Shown piece after piece: positions 1-9,782 of a stretch of 64,000 nucleotides of DNA (within the stretch, counting starts at the first letter, position 1; the number at the start of each line of letters is the position of its first letter). The notes beneath the pieces were generated by a model. That model made no database searches, was not told the DNA's origin, and saw only the letters and a program-made list of their open reading frames with translations. Source of the stretch: an uncultured Clostridia bacterium (GTDB taxonomy: Bacteria; Bacillota; Clostridia; Lachnospirales; Lachnospiraceae); assembly GCA_947303805.1 (NCBI GenBank), contig CAMYZE010000004.1:124001-188000 (forward strand). Reading direction: 5' to 3'. A program made the translations under genes and the position numbers.

Positions 1-84
1 CGCCTTAGTCCTTTTAACCACAGTAAAAAGAAGGCTCAATTTTCTTGTGGATGTAAGTTTTTTTTGTTCGTTGTTATTTGCCAT
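1..84 (-). CDS. P-II family nitrogen regulator, N-terminal fragment (partial)
   Basis: The minus strand opens with ATG at 84 and stays open for 28 codons to the window edge. The reading begins MANNNEQKK and continues with KLSLLFTVVKR, which resembles the first beta strand of the P-II-like proteins (pattern KL..LFVVV.RGKG) commonly encoded beside DUF1538 transporters. The start lies 10 bases after the stop codon of the DUF1538 gene, so the two are almost certainly co-transcribed. A P-II protein would sense nucleotides or a small metabolite and gate the partner membrane protein; that role is inferred from family context. Only the first strand is visible, so the T-loop and ligand residues cannot be judged. 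Confidence 0.6.
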   Translation of the reverse strand, partial: MANNNEQKKLTSTRKLSLLFTVVKRTKA

Positions 85-94
85 ATTCTATCTT

Positions 95-1618
95 TTATTC
101 GAAATATATAATTTGATTATCGTCAGCTCTAAGAATTCTTTTCATCGATATTCTATCTCGGACTATTTTGGACATTATAGCTTTAAATCCAAGAAGCTGT
201 ATAGATATAAGTGGTATCATAGCAACTAGCGACACGACACCAAATGCCAAACTCATAACCTTAGACTCACCTGCAAACTCTGCGCAGGCGCCAATCATAA
301 ATGGCAGGATAAATGTAGATGTAAGTGGTCCACTAGCGACACCTCCAGAGTCAAATGCAATAGCAGTATATAGTGGTGGTACAAAAAGTGAAAGTGCTAG
401 CGATATAAAATAACCTGGTATAAGATAATATAAAATAGTAAAACCTCTAAGTATTCTAAATATTGAAAGTGCTATGGCAAGTCCAACTCCAAGCGAAAGT
501 GCTATGAGCATAGATTTGCGAGACACATGTCCTCCCGTCACTTCTTCAACCTGACTAGTTAGTACATGAATTGCCGGCTCAGCTAAAACTACTGTGTTGC
601 CAATTATGAAGCAAATAACAACAACCACTGCTTCTTTCGACTTTACCAACTGACTTCCAAGGCTATACCCTATTGGTAAAAAGCCTACTGCTGCAGTTGT
701 CAAAAATATAACTAGTCCCACAAATGTAATTACTATTCCTATTACTATTTGAATTAATTTCTTTATAGGTAATTTCATTACAAAATAGTTTAGTACTAAA
801 AAAAATGCAAATATAAATCCAAGCGCTTTTATTATTCCTGCACCTTCATGTATTGCTATATTGAGTATTCCATTTGACAAAATAGCACTCATGGAGTAAT
901 CAGGTAATTTATATAATAATTCGCCCTTTGACAATAAAAGCGAAATAATAACTACAAGTATAGGCCCTATAGAACAAAGTGCTACAAAACCAAATGAATT
1001 TTCACTACTATTTTTACCACCTATAGTTGCTGCAATTCCCACGCCAAATGACATAATGAATGGAACAGTGATAGGGCCAGTTGTAACTCCACCAGAATCA
1101 TACGAAAGTGGCACAAAGCCATTTTTATCTATCTCACACATAAGTGCAGTAAGTGCAAATAAGAGTAAGTAAAACAATAAAAGAAGTGTCGACAGCTGCT
1201 TATTGAATATAACTTTGAGTAATGCTATCACCAAAAATGCACCTACACCTATTCCTACACTCAGCACAAATGTAGAACTATCGACTACATCCTTCACCTG
1301 ATTACTCAACACAAGCAAATCTGGTTCTGCAATAGTCACTAGTATTCCCATAAACAAAGCGACTATCAATATAAGGCTTATTTTTTTAGTTTTGATAAGC
1401 CCTGTACCAGCGTAGTCTCCCATAGGGGTCATCGAGAGCTGGGCTCCAATGTTAAAGAGCGCCATGCCAATTATCAGTAATCCAGCAGAAATCAAAAACA
1501 CCATTAATTCATTAGCAGGCAAATCAAAGTTCTTTGTAAGTGAAATCAAAAATACAAGTAACACTATAGGTAAAATTGATATCGCTGATTCTTTTAGTTT
1601 TTCAATAAAAATTTTCAT
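95..1618 (-). CDS. DUF1538 family integral membrane protein (putative transporter)
   Basis: A 507-residue polytopic membrane protein made of two homologous halves. Each half carries the same two signatures: an AEP motif in a membrane segment (AEPDLLVLSNQV near residue 97 and AEPAIHVLTSQV near residue 345) and a DSGGV-x-x-GP motif (YDSGGVTTGP near 175, FDSGGVASGP near 425). This internal duplication is typical of DUF1538. The substrate is unknown; an ion or small-molecule transport role is inferred from the fold and from the P-II-like gene directly downstream. It starts 26 bases after glyS, so it may be read from the glyS transcript. Confidence 0.85.
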   Translation of the reverse strand: MKIFIEKLKESAISILPIVLLVFLISLTKNFDLPANELMVFLISAGLLIIGMALFNIGAQLSMTPMGDYAGTGLIKTKKISLILIVALFMGILVTIAEPDLLVLSNQVKDVVDSSTFVLSVGIGVGAFLVIALLKVIFNKQLSTLLLLFYLLLFALTALMCEIDKNGFVPLSYDSGGVTTGPITVPFIMSFGVGIAATIGGKNSSENSFGFVALCSIGPILVVIISLLLSKGELLYKLPDYSMSAILSNGILNIAIHEGAGIIKALGFIFAFFLVLNYFVMKLPIKKLIQIVIGIVITFVGLVIFLTTAAVGFLPIGYSLGSQLVKSKEAVVVVICFIIGNTVVLAEPAIHVLTSQVEEVTGGHVSRKSMLIALSLGVGLAIALSIFRILRGFTILYYLIPGYFISLALSLFVPPLYTAIAFDSGGVASGPLTSTFILPFMIGACAEFAGESKVMSLAFGVVSLVAMIPLISIQLLGFKAIMSKIVRDRISMKRILRADDNQIIYFE

Positions 1619-1644
1619 TCTCTACTTATATATATCTTGTGGTA

Positions 1645-3042
1645 CTAAAATGTAAATTTGTCTTCAAAATATTTCTTTAATTCTGCTATAGGTATACGAA
1701 CTTGTTCCATGCTATCTCTCTCTCTTATAGTGACTTGCTTGTCATTTTCAGAATCGAAATCATAAGTAATACAGTATGGAGTTCCTATCTCATCTTCTCT
1801 TCTATATCTCTTGCCTATAGTACCTTTCTCATCAAAATCACACATATAATATTTACACAATTCATCATAAATCTTCATGGCAGGCTCTGACAGTTTTTTA
1901 GAAAGTGGTAAAACTGCTATCTTTATCGGAGCTATAGCTGGATGGAAATGCATAACTGTTCTCACATCTCCTTCTCCAACTTCCTCCTCATCATAAGCTG
2001 CACAGATAAATGCAAGAGTTACTCTATCTGCCCCAAGTGATGGCTCTATGACATATGGAGTGTATTTCTCGTTTGTCTCATCATCAAAATACTGTAAATC
2101 TTCTCCTGACACTTTCATGTGCTGGCTCAAATCGTAATCAGTTCTATCTGCAATTCCCCAAAGTTCTCCCCATCCAAATGGGAATAAAAACTCTATATCA
2201 GTAGTTGCCTTACTGTAGAATGACAACTCTTCTTTGTCGTGATCACGAAGTCTAAGTTGTTCATCCTTTAGTCCAAGGTTGTGTAGCCAATCAATACAAT
2301 ATTTTCTCCAATATTCAAACCACTCAAGATCTGTACCAGGCTTACAGAAAAATTCTAGCTCCATCTGTTCAAACTCTCTTATACGGAATATAAAGTTTCC
2401 AGGCGTAATCTCATTTCTAAAAGATTTACCAACTTGAGCTATACCAAATGGAATCTTTCTTCTACTTGTTCTCTGGACATTTTTGAAATTTACAAATATA
2501 CCCTGAGCAGTCTCAGGCCTTAGATATACTACATTCTTAGCATCTTCTGTGACACCTTGAAATGTCTTAAACATAAGATTAAATTCCCTTATACCTGTAA
2601 AATTGTGTTTTCCACAACCTGGACATGGCACATTGTGGTCATTAATCCACTTTTCCATCTCCTCATGAGACCAACCATCTATAGATGAGGTAAGTTCTAT
2701 ATTATTGTCTTTTGCAAAATCCTCTATAAGTTTATCGGCCCTAAATCTCTGCTTACACTCTTTGCAATCCATGAGTGGATCTGAAAATGAACCAAGATGA
2801 CCTGAAGCAATCCAAGTCTGAGGATTCATAAGGATAGCAGCGTCAAGGCCGACATTGTATTTAGATTCCTGCACGAATTTTTTTCTCCATGCATCCTTTA
2901 CATTATTTTTTAACTCCACTCCAAGATTTCCGTAGTCCCAGGCATTTGCGAGTCCACCATATATCTCAGAGCCTGGAAATAAAAATCCACGGTTCTTGCA
3001 AAGTGCTACAATCTTGTCCATAGTATAAAATTCTTTACTCAT
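1645..3042 (-). CDS. glyS: Glycine--tRNA ligase, single-chain class II type
   Basis: 465 residues, the usual length for the dimeric bacterial/eukaryal-type glycyl-tRNA synthetase (also called GlyQS). It charges tRNA-Gly with glycine using ATP in the cytoplasm. Class II motif 2 is clear around residues 208-225 ([19 protein letters not shown]). A zinc-binding insertion is suggested by two CxxC pairs near residues 93-96 and 140-143. The C-terminal 90 residues form the anticodon-binding domain (IAVLPLSKK). The gene follows greA by 43 bases, with a copy of the dispersed repeat between them. No T-box leader is present in that gap, so synthesis does not appear to be controlled by tRNA-Gly charging here. 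Confidence 0.97.
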   Translation of the reverse strand: MSKEFYTMDKIVALCKNRGFLFPGSEIYGGLANAWDYGNLGVELKNNVKDAWRKKFVQESKYNVGLDAAILMNPQTWIASGHLGSFSDPLMDCKECKQRFRADKLIEDFAKDNNIELTSSIDGWSHEEMEKWINDHNVPCPGCGKHNFTGIREFNLMFKTFQGVTEDAKNVVYLRPETAQGIFVNFKNVQRTSRRKIPFGIAQVGKSFRNEITPGNFIFRIREFEQMELEFFCKPGTDLEWFEYWRKYCIDWLHNLGLKDEQLRLRDHDKEELSFYSKATTDIEFLFPFGWGELWGIADRTDYDLSQHMKVSGEDLQYFDDETNEKYTPYVIEPSLGADRVTLAFICAAYDEEEVGEGDVRTVMHFHPAIAPIKIAVLPLSKKLSEPAMKIYDELCKYYMCDFDEKGTIGKRYRREDEIGTPYCITYDFDSENDKQVTIRERDSMEQVRIPIAELKKYFEDKFTF

Positions 3043-3055
3043 ATATTTTCCTTTC

Positions 3056-3081
3056 GGGCTCTATCCGCAAGTGCCCTTACA
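3056..3081. repeat. Dispersed intergenic repeat, copy A (degenerate)
   Basis: GGGCTC...GTGCCC followed by TTACA, between greA and glyS. It matches the outline of the better copies at 47,301 and 49,742 (GGGCTCGT..AACTCGCCC followed by a TACA-like tail) but the arms pair poorly. Confidence 0.45.
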
Positions 3082-3085
3082 ATGT

Positions 3086-3607
3086 TTAAAATGCTTTTAT
3101 GTCATCCTCACTGCTATCTGTAGTCGTATCTATCTCTACAATTTTTAGTTCGTAACTTGTCCCATTTTCAAGTTCGACCTTCACTATCTCATCCACTACA
3201 TGCGATAAGAGTGCTCTTCCAAGTGGAGACTCAATACTTACCCTATTCTTCATAGAATCTGCTCTTATAGAAGTTACTACCTTGTAAGTATCTATCTCCC
3301 AAGAAGCCTCTTCCACTCCTTCTTCAACAAATTTGACCTTCACGGTGTTGTTAAGACTTACGCCGCCGTTGCTGACCTCTTCAATAATAGTCGCATGTTT
3401 AAGCATTTTCTCAAGATACTCAATTCGTGAATTATTTTCTCTGTTGGCCTTTCTCGCTGCATAATACTCAAAGTTTTCAGAGAGATCGCCTTGAGCTCTA
3501 GCAGATTTTACATCTTCCAAAATCTTAGGCCTGAGTACAGTCTTTCTCTCATTAATTTCGTCTTGTATTTTTTTTACATCAGCTTTTGTTAATTTTTCAC
3601 TATTCAT
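3086..3607 (-). CDS. greA: Transcription elongation factor GreA/GreB family
   Basis: 173 residues, slightly longer than the usual 156-160 because of an acidic C-terminal tail. The N-terminal half is a charged antiparallel coiled coil that enters the RNA polymerase secondary channel. It carries the family pattern ARAQGDLSENFEYYAARKAN (residues 36-55), including the acidic DLSEN tip. The C-terminal half is FKBP-like (ESPLGRALLSHVVDEIVKVE). GreA rescues stalled polymerase by stimulating transcript cleavage. The start ATG at 3607 lies inside the 3' end of the upstream SGNH gene (8-base overlap) behind AAGGA, which suggests translational coupling. Confidence 0.93.
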   Translation of the reverse strand: MNSEKLTKADVKKIQDEINERKTVLRPKILEDVKSARAQGDLSENFEYYAARKANRENNSRIEYLEKMLKHATIIEEVSNGGVSLNNTVKVKFVEEGVEEASWEIDTYKVVTSIRADSMKNRVSIESPLGRALLSHVVDEIVKVELENGTSYELKIVEIDTTTDSSEDDIKAF

Positions 3608-4256
3608 AAAAATTATTCCTTATCAATTCAATCATAATATTTAATCTGTCATACATTATATCATTAAATTTCTTATTGTAATGTATACCATCCGGCAACA
3701 TATACTCCTCACCTATACAGTCACTCATATCTATGTAATATACATTGTTATATTCCATAATTAAATTCCTAATCATCGAATCATATTCTGATGTTGAATA
3801 TGGAAAAATTGGCGAACTCGCCAAATCATAATACATATAGGAGTGAACCAACACAATTTTGTTGGTTCTTACAGCTATGTCAAATAGCTCTCTAAGTTCA
3901 TTTTCAAACTCACTTGGGTGTGTACTCTTATGTCTGTCGTTCACACTTATAGATAAAAATATTATCTTATGTAGAGAATTAAATGCCTTTCGAAGCGTAT
4001 TTCTATTCATCTCTAAAGTAAAACCTTCATTAAAGTATCCATATAATTTAATTCCTCTATTCTTTTCATCTTCATAAAAATGAGTTGCATAAGAATCGCC
4101 AGCCACCACTAGTTCACTGGCATATCCAGGTCCAACACTAGAAAAATAATCAGAATTAGAGTTATTGACTATAACACTTGATTCCGCATAAGAGTTAAAT
4201 GAAATCATTAGTATTAATATCAAAAATATTATCTTTTTAAACTTATTTATCAGCAT
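3600..4256 (-). CDS. SGNH/GDSL-like hydrolase, secreted
   Basis: A 218-residue protein starting with a hydrophobic signal sequence (KKIIFLILILMISFNSYA), so it is likely exported. The SGNH fold is supported by the nucleophile block VVAGDSYATHF and the C-terminal Asp-His block LPDGIHYN. An ISVNDRHK segment sits where the family has its Asn-containing block III. The substrate is unknown; such proteins often act as esterases or acetyl esterases/transferases on surface glycans. ATG at 4256 is preferred to an upstream GTG at 4277 because the signal peptide starts cleanly there; neither start has a strong ribosome binding site. It lies between a DUF6273 lipoprotein and greA. Confidence 0.7.
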   Translation of the reverse strand: MLINKFKKIIFLILILMISFNSYAESSVIVNNSNSDYFSSVGPGYASELVVAGDSYATHFYEDEKNRGIKLYGYFNEGFTLEMNRNTLRKAFNSLHKIIFLSISVNDRHKSTHPSEFENELRELFDIAVRTNKIVLVHSYMYYDLASSPIFPYSTSEYDSMIRNLIMEYNNVYYIDMSDCIGEEYMLPDGIHYNKKFNDIMYDRLNIMIELIRNNFYE

Positions 4257-4321
4257 AAATATTATTTTAAATAACACTTAATTATACATCATTTAAAACT
4301 TTAATGCAAAACTCAATTGGA

Positions 4322-6862
4322 TTACTTAGTCACCCACACAGCTGGTCTAAATCCAAACCTCTTCCAAGTGTCATAAACACTTGTAAATCCATCTGAACCA
4401 ATATCATTAATATAACTTACTTGGTTGTAATTAGAATTTCTCATACTTCTGGTATAATAACCACATGCATATACTTTTCCGTAAGATGAAATCTCATTTT
4501 TGGCGCCAATAATTACTCCCCTATTTCTTGCAAAGCTTGTCGCATATGTCCTTGATTTGTCATTAATATTAATATAATTATTGATTTTTACGCCATCATA
4601 GTTATCGTTTTTACTACCAAAATATTTTATAATTTCATCTATGCTAAGTAAAAATACTTTATCTTCAGTTGGTCGAAGATTATAGTAATCATTTATAGTA
4701 TTTTCAATACTACTTTGCATTACATATTTTTGCTCAGTCTCAGAAAATGCATCATTTAAAAACTCAGTGTTTGCCCACATCCTTATCTCAGAATTATTCC
4801 AAGAGATTGAAAGTCCATCAACCTTATTACTTTGAAACTGATGGTAATCGAGGACATATTTACTTAGCAACAAATACTCATTTCCGCTCTTGTCTAAAAC
4901 TATCCACTCAATCTCTTCTTTTCCATTATCGCTTTCTCCATCTTGCTCATAAGTTCCAAAAGTCACAGTATCAAAACTTGCAAATGTAGCTTTGTTGTTG
5001 TAAGATGACACTATCCTTGCGTTTTCAATTTCTTCAAATGAATATCTATTGGATTGTGGTATTTCCTCAGAAAAAATCTTATCTGTCTTTGAGTCGTAAC
5101 TTGTCCCATCAAACTCATTCAAAATATTTATGTCAACAAGTATACAAGGTCTAAATCCAAGTTTTGGGTTTGTCGAAATTACCTTGTCGGTATTATTTGA
5201 GTATTGAAAGAGGTCATAGGGAGTACCTTTAAAGTCGATAGTCTGTCTCGCCAGCATTGCATTATTTGACCTACTATTTAATCCTTCTCCACTTCTTCCT
5301 TGATTCCTAAGCCAAAAGTCTGGTTGAGGCATGGCCTTATTATTATTTTTTTCTCTACGATACTTTTTCAAGGCAAAGTCAGTATAAGTTGTCAAAAGTC
5401 TCTTATCTTCTATTATCTTTTGATCATAAAAAGGTTCTCTTATGCAGTCATCATAGTCTATGTTAAAGGTTTCCATCAATTCGTCAAATCCAGGTACAAA
5501 TACCTTGTCAACAGTCGATTGACCAGATGTGCCAGCATACACTGGATTGTCATAATTCTTTACTCTTGTAGATGATATAAGTACTTTTTCTTTTTCACTA
5601 AATGAACTATCATAGAACTCATGATTTGCCCACGCTCTAAGTCTACTATCTTTCCAAACTGTATATCTCTCAAGAATATTGCTATATTCTACATAATCAA
5701 GTATATACTTACTGAACAATAAAGCTTTATTGTTCTCTTTTTTGAGTACAAACCATTCAATGCCTTCTTTACCATTTGCTGTATCTCCATCTTGTTCATA
5801 TGAACCTAATACTACAGAGTCAAAGTCCTTAAAACTTTTTTCCTTATCATAGTTCGCTATTACATATGGTTTATCAATTTCTTTGATATCATAAATCTGC
5901 GCTTTCTTTTCTTCTCTTATTCCATCTCTATGTTCTTCATCAAGGACGGCTGATCCAACTATTCTTATAACCGGTCTCACACCCCTGCTATAAAATCTAT
6001 GCTTAGTGCTATTATCATTCTTATCACTTTTAGACACATAATATGGAAGTCCGTGACTAGATATGTGACCTCTTTTATCTACTATATCGGTAAAATATTC
6101 ATTTGCGCTCATCACAGTTAAACCTATACTTGATCTCACCCAGTACTCTGCATTATCTTCATATATATCCTCATAGTCAATTTCTTTATGCCAAACAGCT
6201 ATATTTTCTTTCTTCTGCTCTGCAGCTAAAATTTCTTTTGCATAATTACTTGGTTTTGCCAAATATTCTTCGCTTCTTCCTTCATTTTCGAATCCAAGAT
6301 ATTTTCTTATTTCGTCTTTTGAAAGTATATACACCTTGTCAAATGTATCATTTCCCATTTTAGAAATTTCATCACTGTTATTTATACCGAATACTTGTTT
6401 ATTATTAACTAGGCAACTAACAACATACTGTTTTTCGTCTTCATTAAAAGCCACATCAAAAAAATCTTCATTTAGCCATTTCCTAAGTGAAGATTTTTCC
6501 CAATCTTGATTAAAAACATTTACATCTTGGTCTACATTATCGTCAAATGGCATTGCATATATGACATCTTTACTGATAAGTAATCTCTCGCTACCATTAT
6601 CATCAAGAATTATCCAACTAATATCTTCTTTGCCGTTTTTCACATCTCCATCTTGTTCGAACTTTCCAAATGTGATGACTCTAAAGTCCTTATACCAACT
6701 TTCATCTCTCACATATACTTTTTCGAGGTCTACTACTTCTCTGGTATCTGGAGAATCGACACAAGTAGATTCTAGTAATAAGTCGGATTTCGATTTACAT
6801 GAAAATAGACCGAATAATGACATTAATGTAAATAATATTATTGTAAATTTATTTTTTATCAT
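4322..6862 (-). CDS. Lipoprotein with three DUF6273 domains
   Basis: 846 residues. The N-terminus is a lipoprotein signal (hydrophobic stretch ending LFGLFSC, acylated Cys22). The rest is three DUF6273 units of roughly 250 residues. Each begins with a FG-[KST]-[YF]-EQDG...NGKE-x-IEW block (about residues 64, 350 and 630). Each then shows a W..S.LR.W.N..F motif, a DKVF/DKVY block and a closing G[VF]RP motif. The pattern of conserved Trp plus a terminal GxRP strand recalls C-type-lectin-like folds, but that is inference. It would sit outside the membrane, possibly binding a glycan or protein. No catalytic motif is evident. It is followed by an SGNH hydrolase gene and preceded by glmS. Confidence 0.8.
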   Translation of the reverse strand: MIKNKFTIILFTLMSLFGLFSCKSKSDLLLESTCVDSPDTREVVDLEKVYVRDESWYKDFRVITFGKFEQDGDVKNGKEDISWIILDDNGSERLLISKDVIYAMPFDDNVDQDVNVFNQDWEKSSLRKWLNEDFFDVAFNEDEKQYVVSCLVNNKQVFGINNSDEISKMGNDTFDKVYILSKDEIRKYLGFENEGRSEEYLAKPSNYAKEILAAEQKKENIAVWHKEIDYEDIYEDNAEYWVRSSIGLTVMSANEYFTDIVDKRGHISSHGLPYYVSKSDKNDNSTKHRFYSRGVRPVIRIVGSAVLDEEHRDGIREEKKAQIYDIKEIDKPYVIANYDKEKSFKDFDSVVLGSYEQDGDTANGKEGIEWFVLKKENNKALLFSKYILDYVEYSNILERYTVWKDSRLRAWANHEFYDSSFSEKEKVLISSTRVKNYDNPVYAGTSGQSTVDKVFVPGFDELMETFNIDYDDCIREPFYDQKIIEDKRLLTTYTDFALKKYRREKNNNKAMPQPDFWLRNQGRSGEGLNSRSNNAMLARQTIDFKGTPYDLFQYSNNTDKVISTNPKLGFRPCILVDINILNEFDGTSYDSKTDKIFSEEIPQSNRYSFEEIENARIVSSYNNKATFASFDTVTFGTYEQDGESDNGKEEIEWIVLDKSGNEYLLLSKYVLDYHQFQSNKVDGLSISWNNSEIRMWANTEFLNDAFSETEQKYVMQSSIENTINDYYNLRPTEDKVFLLSIDEIIKYFGSKNDNYDGVKINNYININDKSRTYATSFARNRGVIIGAKNEISSYGKVYACGYYTRSMRNSNYNQVSYINDIGSDGFTSVYDTWKRFGFRPAVWVTK

Positions 6863-6911
6863 TTTTATCTTACGTAACTATTTCTTATATACTAAAAAGC
6901 TTTCACGTATT

Positions 6912-8729
6912 TTATTCAACCGTTACTGATTTTGCAAGATTCTTAGGCTTGTCTATATCACAATGGTTATTTTTAGCCACATAGTAGGCGAAAAGTTGCA
7001 GTGGAATTATCTCGACCGCTGCCATAAATAGTTCATTTGCCTTTGGCACAAGCAAGACATCATCGGCTTCTGCAAATATTTTTTTATTTCCTTCTATGGC
7101 AAGTGCAAGCACCTGGGCTCCTCTTGCTTTAACTTGTTGAATATTTGAAATTATCTTATCAAGTAATGGTTCATAGCAACAAACCGATACAACCAATCTT
7201 CCATCTTCGATGAGTGCAATGGTACCATGTTTAAGTTCTCCTGCTGCATATGCCTCAGAGTGTATATACGAAATTTCCTTTAACTTAAGCGATCCTTCAA
7301 GACAAACTGCATAATCTAAATATCTACCTATAAAAAATATTGATTGTTTACTATAATATTTATCGGCAAGCTTTTTAACTCTAGTATTTAAATCCAAAGT
7401 TCTCTGTGCTCTCTCAGGCAAAATTTTTATATCGTTTGTAAGCTCTTTAAGTTTTTTATCATCTATCCTTCCAAGTTTACCAGCAGCCCATACTGCAAAC
7501 ATATATAGCACTGCTACCTGTGTGGTATATCCTTTTGTAGTAGCCACAGCTATTTCAGGTCCTGCCCAAGTGTATATAGTGTAATCTGCAAGTTTTGCTA
7601 TAGTACTTCCCACAACATTTACAATTGCTACCACATCGGCATTTTTATTTTTTGCCTCTTTAATAGCAGCTATAGTGTCAGCAGTCTCACCTGATTGACT
7701 TATCACCATCACAAGCGTTTTTTCATCAATCATAGGATCTCTATAACGAAGTTCACTTGCTACTTCAGTATGTACATGTAGACGACATAGCTTTTCTATC
7801 ACATCTCTACCCACACATCCTGCATAATATGCTGAACCACAGGCAGTGATTAAAATCCTGTCATATTTTTTCATATCTATATTTAATTCGTCAAAAGAAA
7901 CCCTGCCGTCTTTAATCCTAGGTTCAATTGTCGCTTTTAATGCCCCAGGTTGCTCCATAATTTCTTTCAGCATAAAGTGCTCGTATCCACTTTTTTCTGC
8001 CGCAGCTACATCCCAAGTTATTTTTCTTTCTTCTTTCTTTATATCTCTTAAGTTATGATCAAACACACTTACTCTATCAGCTGTGATCTCAGCAAACTCA
8101 CCATCATCTAAATCTATCACATTTTTAGTGTGACTTATAAATGCCGTTATATCTGATGCAAAATAATTTTCGCCTGCTCCTACACCTATGATGAGCGGAC
8201 TTGAAACTTTAGCTGCAAATATTGATCCAGGAAAATCTGCACAGAGTACACCAAGTGCATAAGAACCTTCAAGCATAGATGAAATTTTTGCAAGTGTCTT
8301 TTTTATGTCTCCATCATAATAGTAATCAAGTAACTGCACTATGACTTCTGTGTCTGTCTCGCTTAGAAATTTTATACCTTTATCGATTAAACTCTTTTTT
8401 ATTTCTGCATGGTTTTCTATAATACCATTGTGCACTATAGCAAACTTGCCATCACTAGACATATGTGGATGGGCATTTACATCACTTGGCACACCATGAG
8501 TTGCCCAGCGAGTGTGTCCAATGCCGCAATTGCCTACAAGATTTTTGTTACTCTCTGCAATTTTTACAAGATTATCTACCTTGCCAGTGGTTTTAACCAT
8601 ATTAATAGTATTGTCTTTTTGTAAGGCAATACCAGCAGAGTCATAACCTCTATATTCAAGTCGCTTTAACCCATCAAGGATTATACTCTTTGCATCTGTT
8701 TTTCCAGAAAAACCGATAATTCCACACAT
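6912..8729 (-). CDS. glmS: Glutamine--fructose-6-phosphate aminotransferase (isomerizing)
   Basis: 605 residues, full length. It makes glucosamine-6-phosphate from fructose-6-phosphate and glutamine, the first step of UDP-GlcNAc and hence peptidoglycan synthesis. The N-terminal glutaminase domain starts MCGIIGFSG, so Cys2 becomes the catalytic nucleophile after Met removal. GHTRWATHG and HNGIIEN are the usual glutaminase motifs. Two SIS isomerase domains follow (SQSGETADT near residue 345) and the C-terminus KNLAKSVTVE is typical. The gene starts 11 bases after a lipoprotein gene. There is no room for, and no sign of, a glmS ribozyme leader. Confidence 0.97.
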   Translation of the reverse strand: MCGIIGFSGKTDAKSIILDGLKRLEYRGYDSAGIALQKDNTINMVKTTGKVDNLVKIAESNKNLVGNCGIGHTRWATHGVPSDVNAHPHMSSDGKFAIVHNGIIENHAEIKKSLIDKGIKFLSETDTEVIVQLLDYYYDGDIKKTLAKISSMLEGSYALGVLCADFPGSIFAAKVSSPLIIGVGAGENYFASDITAFISHTKNVIDLDDGEFAEITADRVSVFDHNLRDIKKEERKITWDVAAAEKSGYEHFMLKEIMEQPGALKATIEPRIKDGRVSFDELNIDMKKYDRILITACGSAYYAGCVGRDVIEKLCRLHVHTEVASELRYRDPMIDEKTLVMVISQSGETADTIAAIKEAKNKNADVVAIVNVVGSTIAKLADYTIYTWAGPEIAVATTKGYTTQVAVLYMFAVWAAGKLGRIDDKKLKELTNDIKILPERAQRTLDLNTRVKKLADKYYSKQSIFFIGRYLDYAVCLEGSLKLKEISYIHSEAYAAGELKHGTIALIEDGRLVVSVCCYEPLLDKIISNIQQVKARGAQVLALAIEGNKKIFAEADDVLLVPKANELFMAAVEIIPLQLFAYYVAKNNHCDIDKPKNLAKSVTVE

Positions 8730-8740
8730 AACTTTTTAAA

Positions 8741-9646
8741 CTATTCTTCCTCGTTTAATCTTATATTAGATAACTCTAACTTGTCTTTTTCCAATTTTAC
8801 ATCAGCAGAGATTATTGGCATATCTTCATAGTAGAGATTTGAACCTACTCCAAACTTAACACCGGGAGTCACATTTACTTTTATGTTGTGATCCTCGTCA
8901 AACTCGTAAGCGATTTGTTCTCCTATCGCAACAGCTCTTAACGCACCCTCACCATCCTCTGTGTTTTCAACTTCAGCTATCTTTCTGTTTTTCAATTTTA
9001 AAGTTATCATATTATTATGTACATCATAAGTCATTTGCTTTTTAAAATATTCTTGCACTTCAAATGGATCAAGGTATATTGTGTTTACTACCTCTCCATT
9101 ATCTTTTACTTCAAACACATATAGAGCTTCGACATGAGTACCTGTCCCCTCTATAACATCACCAGCGATGAAAAGTACCTTTTTACCTTCATCATAATCT
9201 ACTATAGGATTTTTGCCGTGACAAATCTCTGCAAAGTCATAATTAGTTCCATTACTCCTAATTACTATACCGTAATTATTTAGAAACTCATCATCTTTAC
9301 CTTTAACCAAACTCCACACACTTAGTGGCGAATCAATATCTCCATAGATGCACTCATATAAATCGCTACTAACTTCAACGTTACTAGTGTTAAAAATTGA
9401 CTTAACCTGCTCTATGTTTTTTAATTCTTTCTTCGTTGGCTCATCTTTCTTCCAGTTCTTATTCATTGTCCCATGGAATTGTGAACCACTTATATTTACA
9501 TCAATTTCTATATTGCCGTCTTCATCAGCTGTAGGTTCAGTTGATTCTTTTGCATCAGCTGTTCCACCTTGACCGCATGCAGTCACAACTATGCTCATAC
9601 CTATAACTAAAGATATAAGCATTAGATATTTCTTAATTAATTTCAT
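8741..9646 (-). CDS. Lipoprotein of unknown function
   Basis: 301 residues with a clear lipoprotein signal: a basic start (MKLIKKYLM), a hydrophobic core and the lipobox VVTAC before GQGG. The mature part is acidic and beta-rich with no motif I recognise. Phrases such as GVKFGVGSNLYYEDMPI suggest a beta-sandwich or lipocalin-like outer domain, but I do not assign a function. The ribosome binding site GAGGAGG is strong, 9 bases before ATG. It is the first gene after the rpsI terminator and probably leads the transcript that continues into glmS. Confidence 0.7.
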   Translation of the reverse strand: MKLIKKYLMLISLVIGMSIVVTACGQGGTADAKESTEPTADEDGNIEIDVNISGSQFHGTMNKNWKKDEPTKKELKNIEQVKSIFNTSNVEVSSDLYECIYGDIDSPLSVWSLVKGKDDEFLNNYGIVIRSNGTNYDFAEICHGKNPIVDYDEGKKVLFIAGDVIEGTGTHVEALYVFEVKDNGEVVNTIYLDPFEVQEYFKKQMTYDVHNNMITLKLKNRKIAEVENTEDGEGALRAVAIGEQIAYEFDEDHNIKVNVTPGVKFGVGSNLYYEDMPIISADVKLEKDKLELSNIRLNEEE

Positions 9647-9660
9647 TTCTATTCCTCCTC

Positions 9661-9683
9661 GTATGGGCGAACTATGCTAGCCC
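9661..9683. repeat. Dispersed intergenic repeat, copy B
   Basis: GTAT then GGGCGAACTATGCTAGCCC, an imperfect palindrome in the 5' leader of the lipoprotein gene, just before its ribosome binding site. Its outer arms GGGC/GCCC and the CTATG centre match the copy at 27,524 (GGGCGAGCTATGCGAGCCC). Confidence 0.6.
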
Positions 9684-9740
9684 AAATCTCGTAATTATTA
9701 TAACTTATAATTGTGTATAATATATTAACATATTTTGTCC

Positions 9741-9772
9741 TAAATAAAAACCCCCTTTTTGCAAGGGGGTAT
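9741..9772 (-). terminator. Rho-independent terminator after rpsI
   Basis: Read on the minus strand: ACCCCCTT, loop GCAAA-type, AAGGGGGT, then a run of U (TTTTATTT). The GC-rich stem plus U tract 10 bases past the rpsI stop ends the rplM-rpsI transcript. Confidence 0.85.
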
Positions 9773-9782
9773 ATGATAAATA

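Noticed and set aside
3043..3085. T-box leader ahead of glyS
   Set aside because: The gap is 43 bases and is taken up by a dispersed repeat; a T-box needs far more sequence.
8730..8740. glmS ribozyme upstream of glmS
   Set aside because: Only 11 bases separate glmS from the preceding gene and no ribozyme core is seen.
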